DNA of 64,000 nt, from positions 30,743 to 94,742 of the forward strand of contig JAZNXU010000004.1 of the NCBI GenBank assembly GCA_045594065.1. The letters are read 5' to 3'. Of this stretch, positions 43,861 through 53,036 are shown piece by piece. Both the position numbers and the translations under genes were made by a program. The notes beneath the pieces are model-generated. The model saw only the letters and a program-made list of their open reading frames with translations, was not told where the DNA came from and ran no database searches. The stretch's first letter is position 1. Each line of letters opens with the position of its first letter. This DNA comes from SIG565 sp045594065. GTDB taxonomy: Bacteria; Bacillota; Clostridia; Oscillospirales; Acutalibacteraceae.

Positions 43861-45945
43861 ATGGCTAATGTAACCGAATATTTCGGCAGTATGGTATTTA
43901 ACGATACCGCTATGAGGGAGCGCCTGCCGGAGGAAACCTATAAAGCCTTAAAAAAGACAATGAGTCTTGGCAAAAGCCTTGACCCGAGTATTGCCAATAC
44001 CGTAGCGGCAGCTATGAAAGATTGGGCAATTGAAAAGGGGGCTACACACTTTACACATTGGTTCCAGCCGCTCACAGGCATTACCGCCGAAAAGCACGAT
44101 AGCTTCATTTCCCCTACGGGCGACGGCAATGTTATTATGGAGTTTTCAGGCAAGGAGCTTATAAAGGGTGAGGGAGATGCCTCTTCTTTCCCGTCGGGTG
44201 GACTTCGTAATACCTTTGAAGCCCGCGGCTACACCGTATGGGATTCAACCTCTTATGCCTTTGTTAAGGATGGAACGCTCTGCATTCCTACTGCATTCTG
44301 CTCTTACGGCGGCGAGGCGTTAGATAAAAAGACTCCGCTGTTGCGTTCAATGGATGTTATTTCATCGCAAGCTAAGCGTGTTGTACGCCTTTTTGGTAAC
44401 GATACTGCTAAAAATGTTACTACTACTGTAGGACCCGAGCAGGAGTATTTCCTTGTGGATAAACAGCTTTACGATAAGCGCCCCGATTTAATGTTTTGCG
44501 GCAGAACTCTTATAGGTGCAAAATCGCCAAAGGGTCAGGAAATGGATGACCATTATTACGGTGTTATAAAGCCGCGTGTTTCCGCATTTATGAAAGATTT
44601 GGATAAGGAGCTTTGGAAGCTTGGAATTTTGGCTAAAACCAAGCATAATGAGGCGGCTCCCGCACAGCACGAGTTAGCACCTATTTATACCACAACCAAT
44701 ATCGCTGCCGACCATAACCAGCTTACAATGGAGGTTATGAAAAAGGTGGCAGAGCGCCACGGGCTTGTTTGCCTTTTACACGAAAAGCCCTTTTCGAGCG
44801 TTGCAGGCAGCGGTAAGCATAATAACTGGGCGTTGGGTACAGATACAGGCATTAATCTGCTCGACCCCGGTAAAACCCCAGAAACCAACGCACAGTTCCT
44901 TATATTCTTGTGCGCGGTAATAAAGGCTATCGATGAGCATCAGGATTTACTTCGTATAACCGTAGCCTCGGCAGGTAACGACCATCGCTTGGGCTCGAGT
45001 GAGGCTCCTCCCGCTATTGTTTCAATCTTTTTAGGGGACGAGCTTACCGATGTTCTCGAATCAATTGCTAACGATAAGCCCTTTGTTAAGCACGATGCGG
45101 GCGTTATGAAGATAGGCGTTAAGTCACTTCCCGCAATTCCTAAGGATAATACCGACCGCAACCGCACTTCACCTTTTGCCTTTACGGGTAATAAGTTTGA
45201 GTTTAGAATGCTTGGTGCATCGCTATCGGTATCCGACCCGAATACCATTATAAATACGATTGTTGCCGATGTTTTAAAAGGTTTTGCCGACCGCTTAGAG
45301 GCGGCTGATGACTTTATTAACGAGGTTAATTTAATAATTAAAGAAACCTATTTAAAGCACGGTCGAATTATTTTCAATGGCGACGGTTATGCAGAGGATT
45401 GGGTAAAAGAGGCGGAGAGAAGAGGTCTTGTTAATTACCCGACAACCGTTTCAGCCTATGAGCATTTAGATGATAAAAAGAACATCGAGCTTTTTGCACG
45501 CAACGGCGTGTTCACTGAGGCAGAGCTTGAAAGCCGCAAGGAAATTAACCTTGAAAATTACAGCAAAACCGTACATATAGAGGCACTCACCTTAATTGAT
45601 ATGGTTAGCAAAAATATTGTTCCCGCGGTTGAAAGGTACATTAAAAGACTTTGTGATACAATGATTTCAAAGCGTGACGCAATTAAAACGCTTGATTGCA
45701 GCGTTGAGGAAAGCACCATAAAGCAGCTTAATGATTGCCTTGTAAAAATGCATAAGCTAAAAACCGAGTTGGAAAACGCTATCCCAACCGAGAAATTACA
45801 CTATCTTGACGAGGCAAAGGTGTATGAAAGTAAGGTTATCCCGCTGATGGCAGAGCTTCGCATTCCTGTAGATACTGCCGAAACCATAACCGATGAAAGA
45901 TTTTGGCCCTACCCGTCATACGCAGATTTGCTTTTCAGAGTATAA
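43861..45945 (+). CDS. glnN: Glutamine synthetase type III
   Basis: A 694-residue GSIII that makes glutamine from glutamate and ammonia. Diagnostic motifs are THWFQPLTG, GPEQEYFLVD, KHNEAAPAQHELAP (metal site), GSGKHNNWAL and an Arg-rich RNRTSPFAF. It is about 250 residues longer than GlnA types. ATG 43861 lies behind TTTGGAGG. No glnR or amtB gene is adjacent. A strong terminator follows. Confidence 0.96.
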   Translation: MANVTEYFGSMVFNDTAMRERLPEETYKALKKTMSLGKSLDPSIANTVAAAMKDWAIEKGATHFTHWFQPLTGITAEKHDSFISPTGDGNVIMEFSGKELIKGEGDASSFPSGGLRNTFEARGYTVWDSTSYAFVKDGTLCIPTAFCSYGGEALDKKTPLLRSMDVISSQAKRVVRLFGNDTAKNVTTTVGPEQEYFLVDKQLYDKRPDLMFCGRTLIGAKSPKGQEMDDHYYGVIKPRVSAFMKDLDKELWKLGILAKTKHNEAAPAQHELAPIYTTTNIAADHNQLTMEVMKKVAERHGLVCLLHEKPFSSVAGSGKHNNWALGTDTGINLLDPGKTPETNAQFLIFLCAVIKAIDEHQDLLRITVASAGNDHRLGSSEAPPAIVSIFLGDELTDVLESIANDKPFVKHDAGVMKIGVKSLPAIPKDNTDRNRTSPFAFTGNKFEFRMLGASLSVSDPNTIINTIVADVLKGFADRLEAADDFINEVNLIIKETYLKHGRIIFNGDGYAEDWVKEAERRGLVNYPTTVSAYEHLDDKKNIELFARNGVFTEAELESRKEINLENYSKTVHIEALTLIDMVSKNIVPAVERYIKRLCDTMISKRDAIKTLDCSVEESTIKQLNDCLVKMHKLKTELENAIPTEKLHYLDEAKVYESKVIPLMAELRIPVDTAETITDERFWPYPSYADLLFRV

Positions 45946-45949
45946 ACTA

Positions 45950-45985
45950 AAACTCCCCGACTATTGGAAGTCGGGGAGTTTTCTC
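45950..45985 (+). terminator. glnN terminator
   Basis: A 13-bp stem AAACTCCCCGACT / AGTCGGGGAGTTT with a short loop and TTCTCC after it. The stem is very stable; the tail is short. Confidence 0.8.
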
Positions 45986-45993
45986 CTTTCAAG

Positions 45994-46013
45994 CCTTTCC
46001 CTTAAGGGAAAGG
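45994..46013. repeat. 20-base perfect palindrome, possible interspersed-repeat fragment
   Basis: CCTTTCCCTTAAGGGAAAGG is a perfect palindrome, followed by TGGCAAA. Short CCTTTCCCTTAAGGGAAAGG-type elements recur between genes in many gut Clostridia. Only one copy was noticed in this window, so it may equally be the terminator of the leftward ABC operon, although no T-run follows. Confidence 0.45.
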
Positions 46014-46032
46014 TGGCAAATGCGGTGTTAAA

Positions 46033-47871
46033 TTATACAAATTGTGAATTGTAAAGCGTGCTGTAGAAGCCACCGAGCTTCAGCAGTTCTTGGTGGTTGC
46101 CCTGCTCGGTAATGGTGCCGTCCTGCACCACTAAAATGGTATCGGCATTCTGAATTGTCGATAATCTGTGAGCGATTATAAAGCAAGTTCTGCCATCCAT
46201 TAAAGCATTCATAGCCTGCTGAATTTTAATTTCGGTACGGGAGTCTACATTGCTTGTTGCCTCATCTAAAATGAGCATTGGGGCATCACTCAGCATCGCG
46301 CGGGCAATGGTTATGAGTTGCCGCTGACCCTTAGAAATATTAACACCGTCATCGGATAACACCGTATCGTAGCCGTCGGGCAGGCTTTCGATATATGTAT
46401 CTATTCTTGCCGCCCTAGCCGCCGCCTTTACTTCATCTAAGGTGGCGTTTTCTTTGCCGTAAACTATGTTATCGAAGATTGAGCCGTGAAAGAGCCATGT
46501 GTCCTGTAGCACCATTGTGTAGGCACGCCGCAAGTCCTCACGCTTTATTTTAAGTGTGGGGCAGCCGTCAATGCGAATTTCGCCCTTGTCCGCATCGTAA
46601 AACCGCATAAGCAGATTAATAACGGTGGTTTTACCCGCACCTGTGGGACCTACTATTGCAATAGTTTTGCCGCTCTCAGCCGTTACATTTATGTTTTTGA
46701 GTATTGTTTTTTCCTTAGTGTAGCCAAAGGTGATATTCTCGAATTCAACAAGACCCGAAACATTTTTAAGCTCCTTTGCATCTACCGCGTCTGCGGGCTC
46801 GGAGGGCTCGTCTATAATGCGGAAAATTCGCTCTGCCGCCGAAAAAGCCGATTGGAATTCGTGCAGAATGTTTGCAAATTCGTTTATGGGACCCGCAAAC
46901 TTGCGGGAGTACTGTACAAACTGTGCAACACCGCCAAGCGTTATAAAGAACATTGTGCCCTTAGCCACATTGCCGTTTACCGAAAGCATATAAAGTATAC
47001 CGCCTAGCATAGCCACAAGGGAGAGGGAAAGGTTATTAATAAAGTTAACCGAGGGTCCGAGTGTTCCGCCGTAGTATTCGGCACGGTAATAAGCCTCCAT
47101 AGCGTCCTCGTTTCTCGCGTTGAAGCGGTTGGATATTACATCCTGCCTGCCGTAGGCTTCAATACTGCGGGTGCCCGAGAGCATCTCCTCAGCATAGCCG
47201 TTAAGCTCACCAAGCTTGCGCGACCGCGTCGAGAACAGCGGTCGTACCTTTTTGGAACGGTAGCGTGTGAACAGTATTGAAATGGGCACTGTAAATGCGA
47301 AAATCAGTAGCATCGGCGGGGAAATCTGCCACATAAATATAAGTGAGCCTAACACGGTGTAGGAGCTTGTCATAACCTGAACAAGGTCGTGGGAGAGGGA
47401 ACTGTTAACGGTATCAATGTCATAGGAAATTCGGCTTATAATATCGCCTGTGGGGTGGGTATCAAAATATCCTACGGGTAAGGTGTTCAGCTTTTCAAAT
47501 ACCTGCCGCCGCATCTTATAAACAATACGCTGACTTAAATGCACCATAATTACCGCAAGGCAGTAGGAAAGTATTGCTGATACCGCATAGCAGATTACCA
47601 TTTTTATAACATTTTCGTAAACTGCGGGGAAGTTTACGCCGCCCTCGTTTTGAATAGCATCAATAGCTGCGCCTGAGTAGCGCGGGCCTAACAGCGCTAA
47701 TTGGTTAGAAAGCAGTGTAAAAATTATTGCGGGAATAAAAAGGTGCCATTGGCGCAGTACATATCCGCCGAGTCTTTTCATAATGCTGCCCGCTGTTTTG
47801 CGGTCAAGCTTATCATCGCGGTGGCGGTTGGGGTTACCCATAGGGCCGCCGCTTAAAGGTCCTCTACTCAA
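46033..47871 (-). CDS. Heterodimeric ABC exporter subunit, catalytic half
   Basis: About 612 residues: an N-terminal six-helix exporter domain (about 40-320) and an ATPase with Walker A GPTGAGKTT, Walker B MLILDEATSNVD (catalytic Glu kept) and a non-standard signature ISKGQRQ in place of LSGGQ. It starts at a TTG behind GGGAGG inside the end of the upstream ABC gene (8-base overlap; start choice is approximate). With its partner it should form an asymmetric multidrug or peptide exporter like TM287/288. Confidence 0.87.
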   Translation of the reverse strand: MSRGPLSGGPMGNPNRHRDDKLDRKTAGSIMKRLGGYVLRQWHLFIPAIIFTLLSNQLALLGPRYSGAAIDAIQNEGGVNFPAVYENVIKMVICYAVSAILSYCLAVIMVHLSQRIVYKMRRQVFEKLNTLPVGYFDTHPTGDIISRISYDIDTVNSSLSHDLVQVMTSSYTVLGSLIFMWQISPPMLLIFAFTVPISILFTRYRSKKVRPLFSTRSRKLGELNGYAEEMLSGTRSIEAYGRQDVISNRFNARNEDAMEAYYRAEYYGGTLGPSVNFINNLSLSLVAMLGGILYMLSVNGNVAKGTMFFITLGGVAQFVQYSRKFAGPINEFANILHEFQSAFSAAERIFRIIDEPSEPADAVDAKELKNVSGLVEFENITFGYTKEKTILKNINVTAESGKTIAIVGPTGAGKTTVINLLMRFYDADKGEIRIDGCPTLKIKREDLRRAYTMVLQDTWLFHGSIFDNIVYGKENATLDEVKAAARAARIDTYIESLPDGYDTVLSDDGVNISKGQRQLITIARAMLSDAPMLILDEATSNVDSRTEIKIQQAMNALMDGRTCFIIAHRLSTIQNADTILVVQDGTITEQGNHQELLKLGGFYSTLYNSQFV

Positions 47872-49579
47872 CAAAGGCACCTCCCATCTGCGAGTCACTT
47901 ATCTCCTTGTATTCTGCGCAGCTGTCCATTAGCTGCTCGTGGGTGCCCTTTCCTATAATTTTGCCGTTTTCAAGCACAATTATAAGGTCACAGCTTTTAA
48001 CCGAGCTTACTCTTTGCGCTACGGTAATAACGGTGGAATCCGAAAGCTCGCGGGAAAGCGCACTGCGCAGAGAAGCATCGGTTTTATAATCAAGCGCCGA
48101 GGAAGAGTCATCTAATATCAGTATCTCGGGGCGCGCGGCAATAGCGCGGGCAATTAAAATTCTTTGCCTTTGACCGCCCGATAAATTAGTACCCTTTTGG
48201 GCAAGCTGATGCTCGTATTTGTCAGGCAGGGCGTCAATAAAATCGTGCGCCTGTGCAATTTTTGCGGCGCGAACAATATCTTCGTCGCTTATATCTCTGC
48301 CAAAGCGGATATTTTCGGCTACCGTGTCGGCATATAAAAAGTCATTCTGCAGCGCAACACCGAACATAGAGGTAAGCTCGTGTCTTGTATAGGAGGTGCT
48401 GCATCTGCCGTTTATAAAGATTTTACCCTGCTGTGCTTCGTAAAAGCGTATCAGTAGCTTAATAAGCGTAGATTTACCGCTTCCCGTAGCACCGATAATA
48501 CCGAGTGTTCCACCGCGTGGCAGCGAAAATGAAATATCCTCTAAATTATTATGCTTGCCGAAATAGGAGAAGCAAATGTTACGGAATTCAATGTGAGCAT
48601 CACTTTCAATTTCCTTATTCTCGCTTACAAAATAACTGTCGGGTGTGTCAATAACCTCAGCTATGCGGTTTGCCGATGCCGCACACTTTGTGTACATTAC
48701 AAATATGCGCGAAAGGGTCATCATAGCCATGGAAATCAGTGTGAAATACTGCATAAAGGCAATAACGGTAGCGGGGGAAGAGGTGCCGTTTGCCACGCGT
48801 GAAGCACTGAGCGCCACAACAGCGGTAATACCTAAGTTCATAAGCAGGGTCATTATGGGGTTAACGGCTCCCATAACGGTACCTGCACGGCGTTCTTCGT
48901 TGGATAAATTCCTGTTTACAACATCATAACGGCGGTTTTCGTAATCGTTTTTGGAAAGCGCCTTAATAACGCGAATGCCCTGCGTATCCTCTCGAACAAC
49001 ACGCACCATACTGTCAACCGATTTTTGTACCTTAGTATAAAGCGGTACACCCTTGCGGGAAATGGAGTAAACAGTTACAAATATAAATGGCATGGTGGCT
49101 AGCATTACAAGGGCTAAAAAGCTGTCCATAATGAAGCTTATGGTCATACCGCCAAGAAGCAGTATAGGCGCACGCACACCCATTCTCTGCATCATATTAA
49201 CAAAGTTATGTACATTATATGTATCGGTAGTAATGCGCGATTCAAGTGACGGTATTGTAAAACGGTCGGTATCGCGCGGGGAAAGATACAGCGTTTTTGC
49301 AAATAAATCGCGGCGAAGCTCCTTTGAAAAATTACGCGACACCTTAGCCGCCATACGGTTGGCTATTATGTTACAGCCGCAGGCAACACCCGCGCATAAC
49401 AGCATAAGCACGCCGTAGAGCACAATAAGCCTGATTTGCATTGAGCCTATAACATTATCAAGTATATGGGTGAGTATCACAGGCAAAAAAAGCTCTGCCA
49501 CGGTGCCTGTAACCTTAATGCCGAAGCCGAGCAACATCCGCCATTTAAAGGGGGATAGATACTTAAACAGCAGTTTCAT
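47864..49579 (-). CDS. Heterodimeric ABC exporter subunit, degenerate half
   Basis: 571 residues with six membrane helices (about 10-310) and an ATPase having Walker A GATGSGKST, intact signature LSGGQRQR, but Walker B ILILDDSSSALD, where the catalytic Glu is Asp. Together with the odd signature of the partner, this makes one of the two ATP sites non-hydrolysing. ATG 49579 lies behind AGAAGGCG; longer in-frame starts lack a site. First gene of the pair. The cargo is unknown. Confidence 0.87.
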   Translation of the reverse strand: MKLLFKYLSPFKWRMLLGFGIKVTGTVAELFLPVILTHILDNVIGSMQIRLIVLYGVLMLLCAGVACGCNIIANRMAAKVSRNFSKELRRDLFAKTLYLSPRDTDRFTIPSLESRITTDTYNVHNFVNMMQRMGVRAPILLLGGMTISFIMDSFLALVMLATMPFIFVTVYSISRKGVPLYTKVQKSVDSMVRVVREDTQGIRVIKALSKNDYENRRYDVVNRNLSNEERRAGTVMGAVNPIMTLLMNLGITAVVALSASRVANGTSSPATVIAFMQYFTLISMAMMTLSRIFVMYTKCAASANRIAEVIDTPDSYFVSENKEIESDAHIEFRNICFSYFGKHNNLEDISFSLPRGGTLGIIGATGSGKSTLIKLLIRFYEAQQGKIFINGRCSTSYTRHELTSMFGVALQNDFLYADTVAENIRFGRDISDEDIVRAAKIAQAHDFIDALPDKYEHQLAQKGTNLSGGQRQRILIARAIAARPEILILDDSSSALDYKTDASLRSALSRELSDSTVITVAQRVSSVKSCDLIIVLENGKIIGKGTHEQLMDSCAEYKEISDSQMGGAFVE

Positions 49580-49649
49580 TTTTCGCCTTCTTTCTTTTTT
49601 AATCTTAAATAAAATTATACTACTAATAATTACCACCGTCAATAAAAAA

Positions 49650-49674
49650 GGTCAGCAAATTAATTTTGCTGACC
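49650..49674 (-). terminator. Terminator of the gpr-spoIIP transcript
   Basis: A 10-bp stem GGTCAGCAAA / TTTGCTGACC, whose loop contains the stop codon of the last small gene, is followed by TTTTTTA on the minus strand. Confidence 0.85.
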
Positions 49675-49863
49675 CGTGGGTATATGAAAATCAAGTATTC
49701 GTATTTCTTTGTCGGTTACTTCAACTGCCTCTACATACTCTCCATAAAAAACACTTCTGATATTCTCATATGCGGTGGATATTCCCGCTATAAGCATTAC
49801 AAGATTAAAAAATATAACTCCGCTTAAAAAAACTGTTCTCCAAAAAACATTTTTACTTCTCAT
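49660..49863 (-). CDS. Small single-pass membrane protein downstream of spoIIP
   Basis: 67 residues with one membrane helix (about 8-30) and a mixed-charge C-terminal part (VEAVEVTDKEIRILDF). Its ATG overlaps the spoIIP stop (TAATG), so it is translationally coupled and likely made during sporulation. I recognise no family. The stop lies in the terminator loop. Gene structure makes it credible. Confidence 0.65.
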   Translation of the reverse strand: MRSKNVFWRTVFLSGVIFFNLVMLIAGISTAYENIRSVFYGEYVEAVEVTDKEIRILDFHIPTGQQN

Positions 49864-50909
49864 TAGTTCATTGTACTGAGTAGACTTATTAATGCATCTG
49901 CCGCAAGCTCGGCTCCGAGCTTTGCTTCACTAAGCGTATTGCCGTCGGTGCCTACCTCTAAAAGAATAGAGCCTACACTTAAATTCTGGTTGTATTTACC
50001 CGAATTTAGCATCATAGCACGGGCGAGTCCTGAGTACATTTCCTCCATTTTTTCTTGATATTTAACTGCAAATTTAAGATTTTCCTGCCACTTTGGAAAA
50101 TCGGTTATAGTGCCTGTCTGCGAGCCCATAACTAGCATTACCTGCGCCGCTTTTTTTCCGTTTATTTCTACTACAGGCTTTACCTTATCGGCATCGCGGG
50201 CAATGGAATCACGGTGAATGTCTATTACTATTTTAACCGAGGGATATGCCTTTAAATCAGAGGTTACCGTATTAGCCGAGCGGGTGTAGCTGCCCGAATA
50301 TGACGGATAATCGTGTACCGTTGTATCGTGTATTACACCTATGCCCGCGGCGGTTAGCTTCTGTTCGAAGATATTACCTATGGCTATCATATTTTTTGTG
50401 TCATCAAGACTTCGGGGCTCATCATTCTCAGTGTAATAATCGCTGTCGTGGTGAATGTAGCTTTCAGTCGTGTGGGTGTGCATAATAAGCACCTGAGGCT
50501 CGGAATTCTTTTCTACTGTAAATCCGCATTTAGCTTTAAGCAAAGCGGCTAAATCAATGTCGGTGCCCGTGCTGTTCTTTAAATACACCTTGCCGTATTT
50601 AGTGTTGGCTGAATAGGGTGAAATAAATTCAGATATTATTTTTCCTTTAGCCGTTCCCACCGCCGCCACAGGTCGTGCCTCGCTCTCGGTTTCGGTATTG
50701 GCGGGCTCTTGTTTTACTACCTGTCCGTCTGTGCTGTCAGAGGAGTCGGTGACGGGCTCGGTTATAAACGGGCTTACAATACCTGCCGCGGGTGCCGAAG
50801 TGCTTACCGTCGGGTAATTGTAGCTTATATATCGGTAGCCACCGTCTAAAACGGTGTAAATAGACGCAAGTATCGATAAAGCTATAAGCAGAAAACCTCT
50901 GAAATTCAA
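49863..50909 (-). CDS. spoIIP: SpoIIP, sporulation peptidoglycan hydrolase
   Basis: About 348 residues: a membrane anchor (about 5-22), a Ser/Thr/Glu-rich linker, then the amidase/endopeptidase domain with zinc-site motifs HTHTTESY and DIHRDS (about residues 145-245) and a C-terminal LLEVGTDGNTLSEA. SpoIIP with SpoIID and SpoIIM thins septal wall during engulfment. A TTG at 50909 behind GGGGTGG is the likely start. It follows gpr, an order common in Clostridia and Bacilli. Confidence 0.93.
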   Translation of the reverse strand: MNFRGFLLIALSILASIYTVLDGGYRYISYNYPTVSTSAPAAGIVSPFITEPVTDSSDSTDGQVVKQEPANTETESEARPVAAVGTAKGKIISEFISPYSANTKYGKVYLKNSTGTDIDLAALLKAKCGFTVEKNSEPQVLIMHTHTTESYIHHDSDYYTENDEPRSLDDTKNMIAIGNIFEQKLTAAGIGVIHDTTVHDYPSYSGSYTRSANTVTSDLKAYPSVKIVIDIHRDSIARDADKVKPVVEINGKKAAQVMLVMGSQTGTITDFPKWQENLKFAVKYQEKMEEMYSGLARAMMLNSGKYNQNLSVGSILLEVGTDGNTLSEAKLGAELAADALISLLSTMN

Positions 50910-50948
50910 ATAAACCACCCCATACAAATATATGGCGGAGGATAGAAA

Positions 50949-51764
50949 TTATACCAGCGCCCGCAAAATTTCGGGCTCTATTTCTGGCTGTAGGCTCAAA
51001 TTCAGAGCGTTGCCTATAAGCGTTGCAGCTCGGGTTATAAGCAGGTCAATGTCCTTTGGAGTTACCACCATTTCGGTAGGGCTGTTAAAATGCTCGGTTG
51101 CATCAATAACAGTTGGAACTCCAAGTGCTATAACGGGTGTCTGAAGCGATTTTTCGTTGATTTCGGGGCGCGCATTTTTAACTCCCGACCCAGGTGTTAT
51201 TCCTGCAGTGCTTAACTGTACCGTATTACCTAGCCTTTCGGCAGCAGCGGCGCAAAGCGCATCAATCACAATAACGGCATCGGGCTTTATCTTTTCACAA
51301 ACAGATTTTATAAGCTCTGCCGCCTCAATTCCCGTTTGACCTAGTACCCCTGGGGAAATAGCGGCAACCTTGCGAAGTCCCTTTAAATCTATTTGCTCGG
51401 CAAGCTCATTATCAATATGCCTTGTAGCTATAACGCGCCCTATGGTAAGCGGTCCTAATGCATCAGGGGTAATATCGGTGTTGCCAAGCCCTGCCACCAG
51501 CACCGTGTCGCGTTTTTTCGGCAACAGCAGGCTTATTTGCTCTGCTAAAAGGTGCTCGGCATCTTCAAAAAAGCCACCGTGATTTACAAGGTTGGGAAAC
51601 TGAAGTGTTATATAGTCACCCTTAGGCTTGCCTGCGGCATCATCTGTGATTTTTATGTGATTTAAAGTAAATTCGCCTATTTTTTCATCCCGTTTAAGGT
51701 GCTGAGCATTTGGCATTTTTGCCGCATTTATGCTCTCAATTGCCAAATCAGTTCTGCTAAGCAT
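50949..51764 (-). CDS. gpr: GPR, germination protease
   Basis: 271-residue aspartic-like protease that degrades small acid-soluble spore proteins on germination. The N-terminal RTDLAIE, the glycine-rich VAGLGNTDITPDALGP (about 90-105), SPGVLGQTG and DALCAAA motifs are diagnostic. It is made as a zymogen. ATG 51764 has GGTGAT upstream. Together with spoIIP it shows that the organism belongs to a sporulating lineage. Confidence 0.95.
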   Translation of the reverse strand: MLSRTDLAIESINAAKMPNAQHLKRDEKIGEFTLNHIKITDDAAGKPKGDYITLQFPNLVNHGGFFEDAEHLLAEQISLLLPKKRDTVLVAGLGNTDITPDALGPLTIGRVIATRHIDNELAEQIDLKGLRKVAAISPGVLGQTGIEAAELIKSVCEKIKPDAVIVIDALCAAAAERLGNTVQLSTAGITPGSGVKNARPEINEKSLQTPVIALGVPTVIDATEHFNSPTEMVVTPKDIDLLITRAATLIGNALNLSLQPEIEPEILRALV

Positions 51765-51879
51765 AGTAATCACCAATATTATTTTTACGGTTTTTCTATT
51801 TTTTATTAAAAAAGTATTGCTTTTTTTGAAAAAAAGTGGTATTATAATTTCACTTGAGTATTTTTGAGGAGGTGCGACA

Positions 51880-52143
51880 ATGCCGAATATTAAATCAGCA
51901 AAAAAGCGTGTTCTCGTAAGCGAGGCAAACTACGAGCGTAATAAGGCTTATCGTTCAGCTCTTAGAACAGCAGTTAAAAAGGCTGATGCTGCTATCGAGA
52001 GTAAAGACGCTAATGCGGGCGAAGCAGTAAAGGCTGCAGTTAAGAAAATCGATCAGGCTGCTTCTAAGGGTATTCTTCATAAGAATACAGCAGCACACAA
52101 GAAATCAGCTTTAGTTACCCGTTTAAACAAGGTTAACGGCTAA
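51880..52143 (+). CDS. rpsT: 30S ribosomal protein S20
   Basis: 87-residue basic helical protein with the S20 opening MPNIKSAKKRV and C-terminal ILHKNTAAHKKSALVTRLNK. It binds the 5' domain of 16S rRNA. GAGGAGGTG precedes the ATG, and a TATAAT -10 lies at 51843-51848, with no well-spaced -35. It is divergent from gpr, a common arrangement. Confidence 0.97.
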   Translation: MPNIKSAKKRVLVSEANYERNKAYRSALRTAVKKADAAIESKDANAGEAVKAAVKKIDQAASKGILHKNTAAHKKSALVTRLNKVNG

Positions 52144-52153
52144 TTTTAAAATT

Positions 52154-52191
52154 AACAGCGTTACGCTTTTGTCGTAACGCTGTTGTTTTTT
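52154..52191 (+). terminator. rpsT terminator
   Basis: A 12-bp perfect stem AACAGCGTTACG / CGTAACGCTGTT with a 7-base loop and GTTTTTTTA follows the rpsT stop and abuts the end of the converging Mrp-type gene. Confidence 0.92.
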
Positions 52192-53024
52192 TATATAATT
52201 TTTTGAGCGGCGGATTTAAAGTAATCGGTATCTAACTTGTGGAATACGCCGTTATCTGCGGCAACCGCTAAATCTCTGTCCATAGGTATTTCGGCTATTA
52301 GCGGCACGCCTAACTCATCGGCTATGCTCTCGCTTTTGCCTGAGCCAAAAATGCGAATTTCCTTTCCGCAGTCGGGGCATTTTACATAGCTCATATTCTC
52401 AGCAATTCCAAGCACTTCAATATTCATCATCTTAGCCATATTGTATGCCTTTTTAACTATAAGTGATACAAGGTCCTGAGGTGAAGTTACAATCACAATG
52501 CCATCGAGCGGAATGCTTTGGAAAACGGTTAGCGGAACATCACCCGTTCCGGGCGGGCAGTCAATAAGCAAGAAATCCAGCTCTCCCCAATAAACATCAC
52601 TCCAAAACTGCTTAACAGCGCCCGCAATTACGGGGCCACGCCATACAACGGGTGCGGCGGTATCCTCAAGCAGCATATTAACTGACATTATTTTAATTCC
52701 GTTATCGGTCTCAGCCGGTAAAATACCAAGCTCATTTTGCATTGCTCTTGAGTTTATACCGAACATTTTGGGTATTGAGGGGCCTGTAATATCGGCGTCG
52801 AGTATACCCACTTTATAACCCTCTTTAGCAAGCGTGGCGGCAAGACCGCCTGTAACAAGACTTTTACCAACGCCGCCTTTACCGCTTACAACGCCTATAA
52901 CGCGTTTAATATTACTGTATTGGTTTAGCGGCTCTAAAAGGCTAGCGGGCGCACCTTGAGCCGCAGAACAACTACTGCAGTTGCCCGTACAGCCCTGCTT
53001 GTCGCATTTTCTTTCATCTGCCAT
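52191..53024 (-). CDS. Mrp/NBP35-type iron-sulfur carrier ATPase
   Basis: 277-residue P-loop ATPase that carries and delivers [Fe-S] clusters. The deviant Walker A is GKGGVGKS (about 47-54), with DADITGPSIPKMFG, and CPPGTGD as Walker B. An N-terminal Cys group (CDKQGCTGNCSSC) and a C-terminal CPDC pair can hold the cluster. ATG 53024 is nine bases after AGGAG; the ATG at 53033 abuts it. It is near iscS-iscU but in a separate unit. Confidence 0.92.
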   Translation of the reverse strand: MADERKCDKQGCTGNCSSCSAAQGAPASLLEPLNQYSNIKRVIGVVSGKGGVGKSLVTGGLAATLAKEGYKVGILDADITGPSIPKMFGINSRAMQNELGILPAETDNGIKIMSVNMLLEDTAAPVVWRGPVIAGAVKQFWSDVYWGELDFLLIDCPPGTGDVPLTVFQSIPLDGIVIVTSPQDLVSLIVKKAYNMAKMMNIEVLGIAENMSYVKCPDCGKEIRIFGSGKSESIADELGVPLIAEIPMDRDLAVAADNGVFHKLDTDYFKSAAQKII

Positions 53025-53036
53025 TTTTAACATCTC

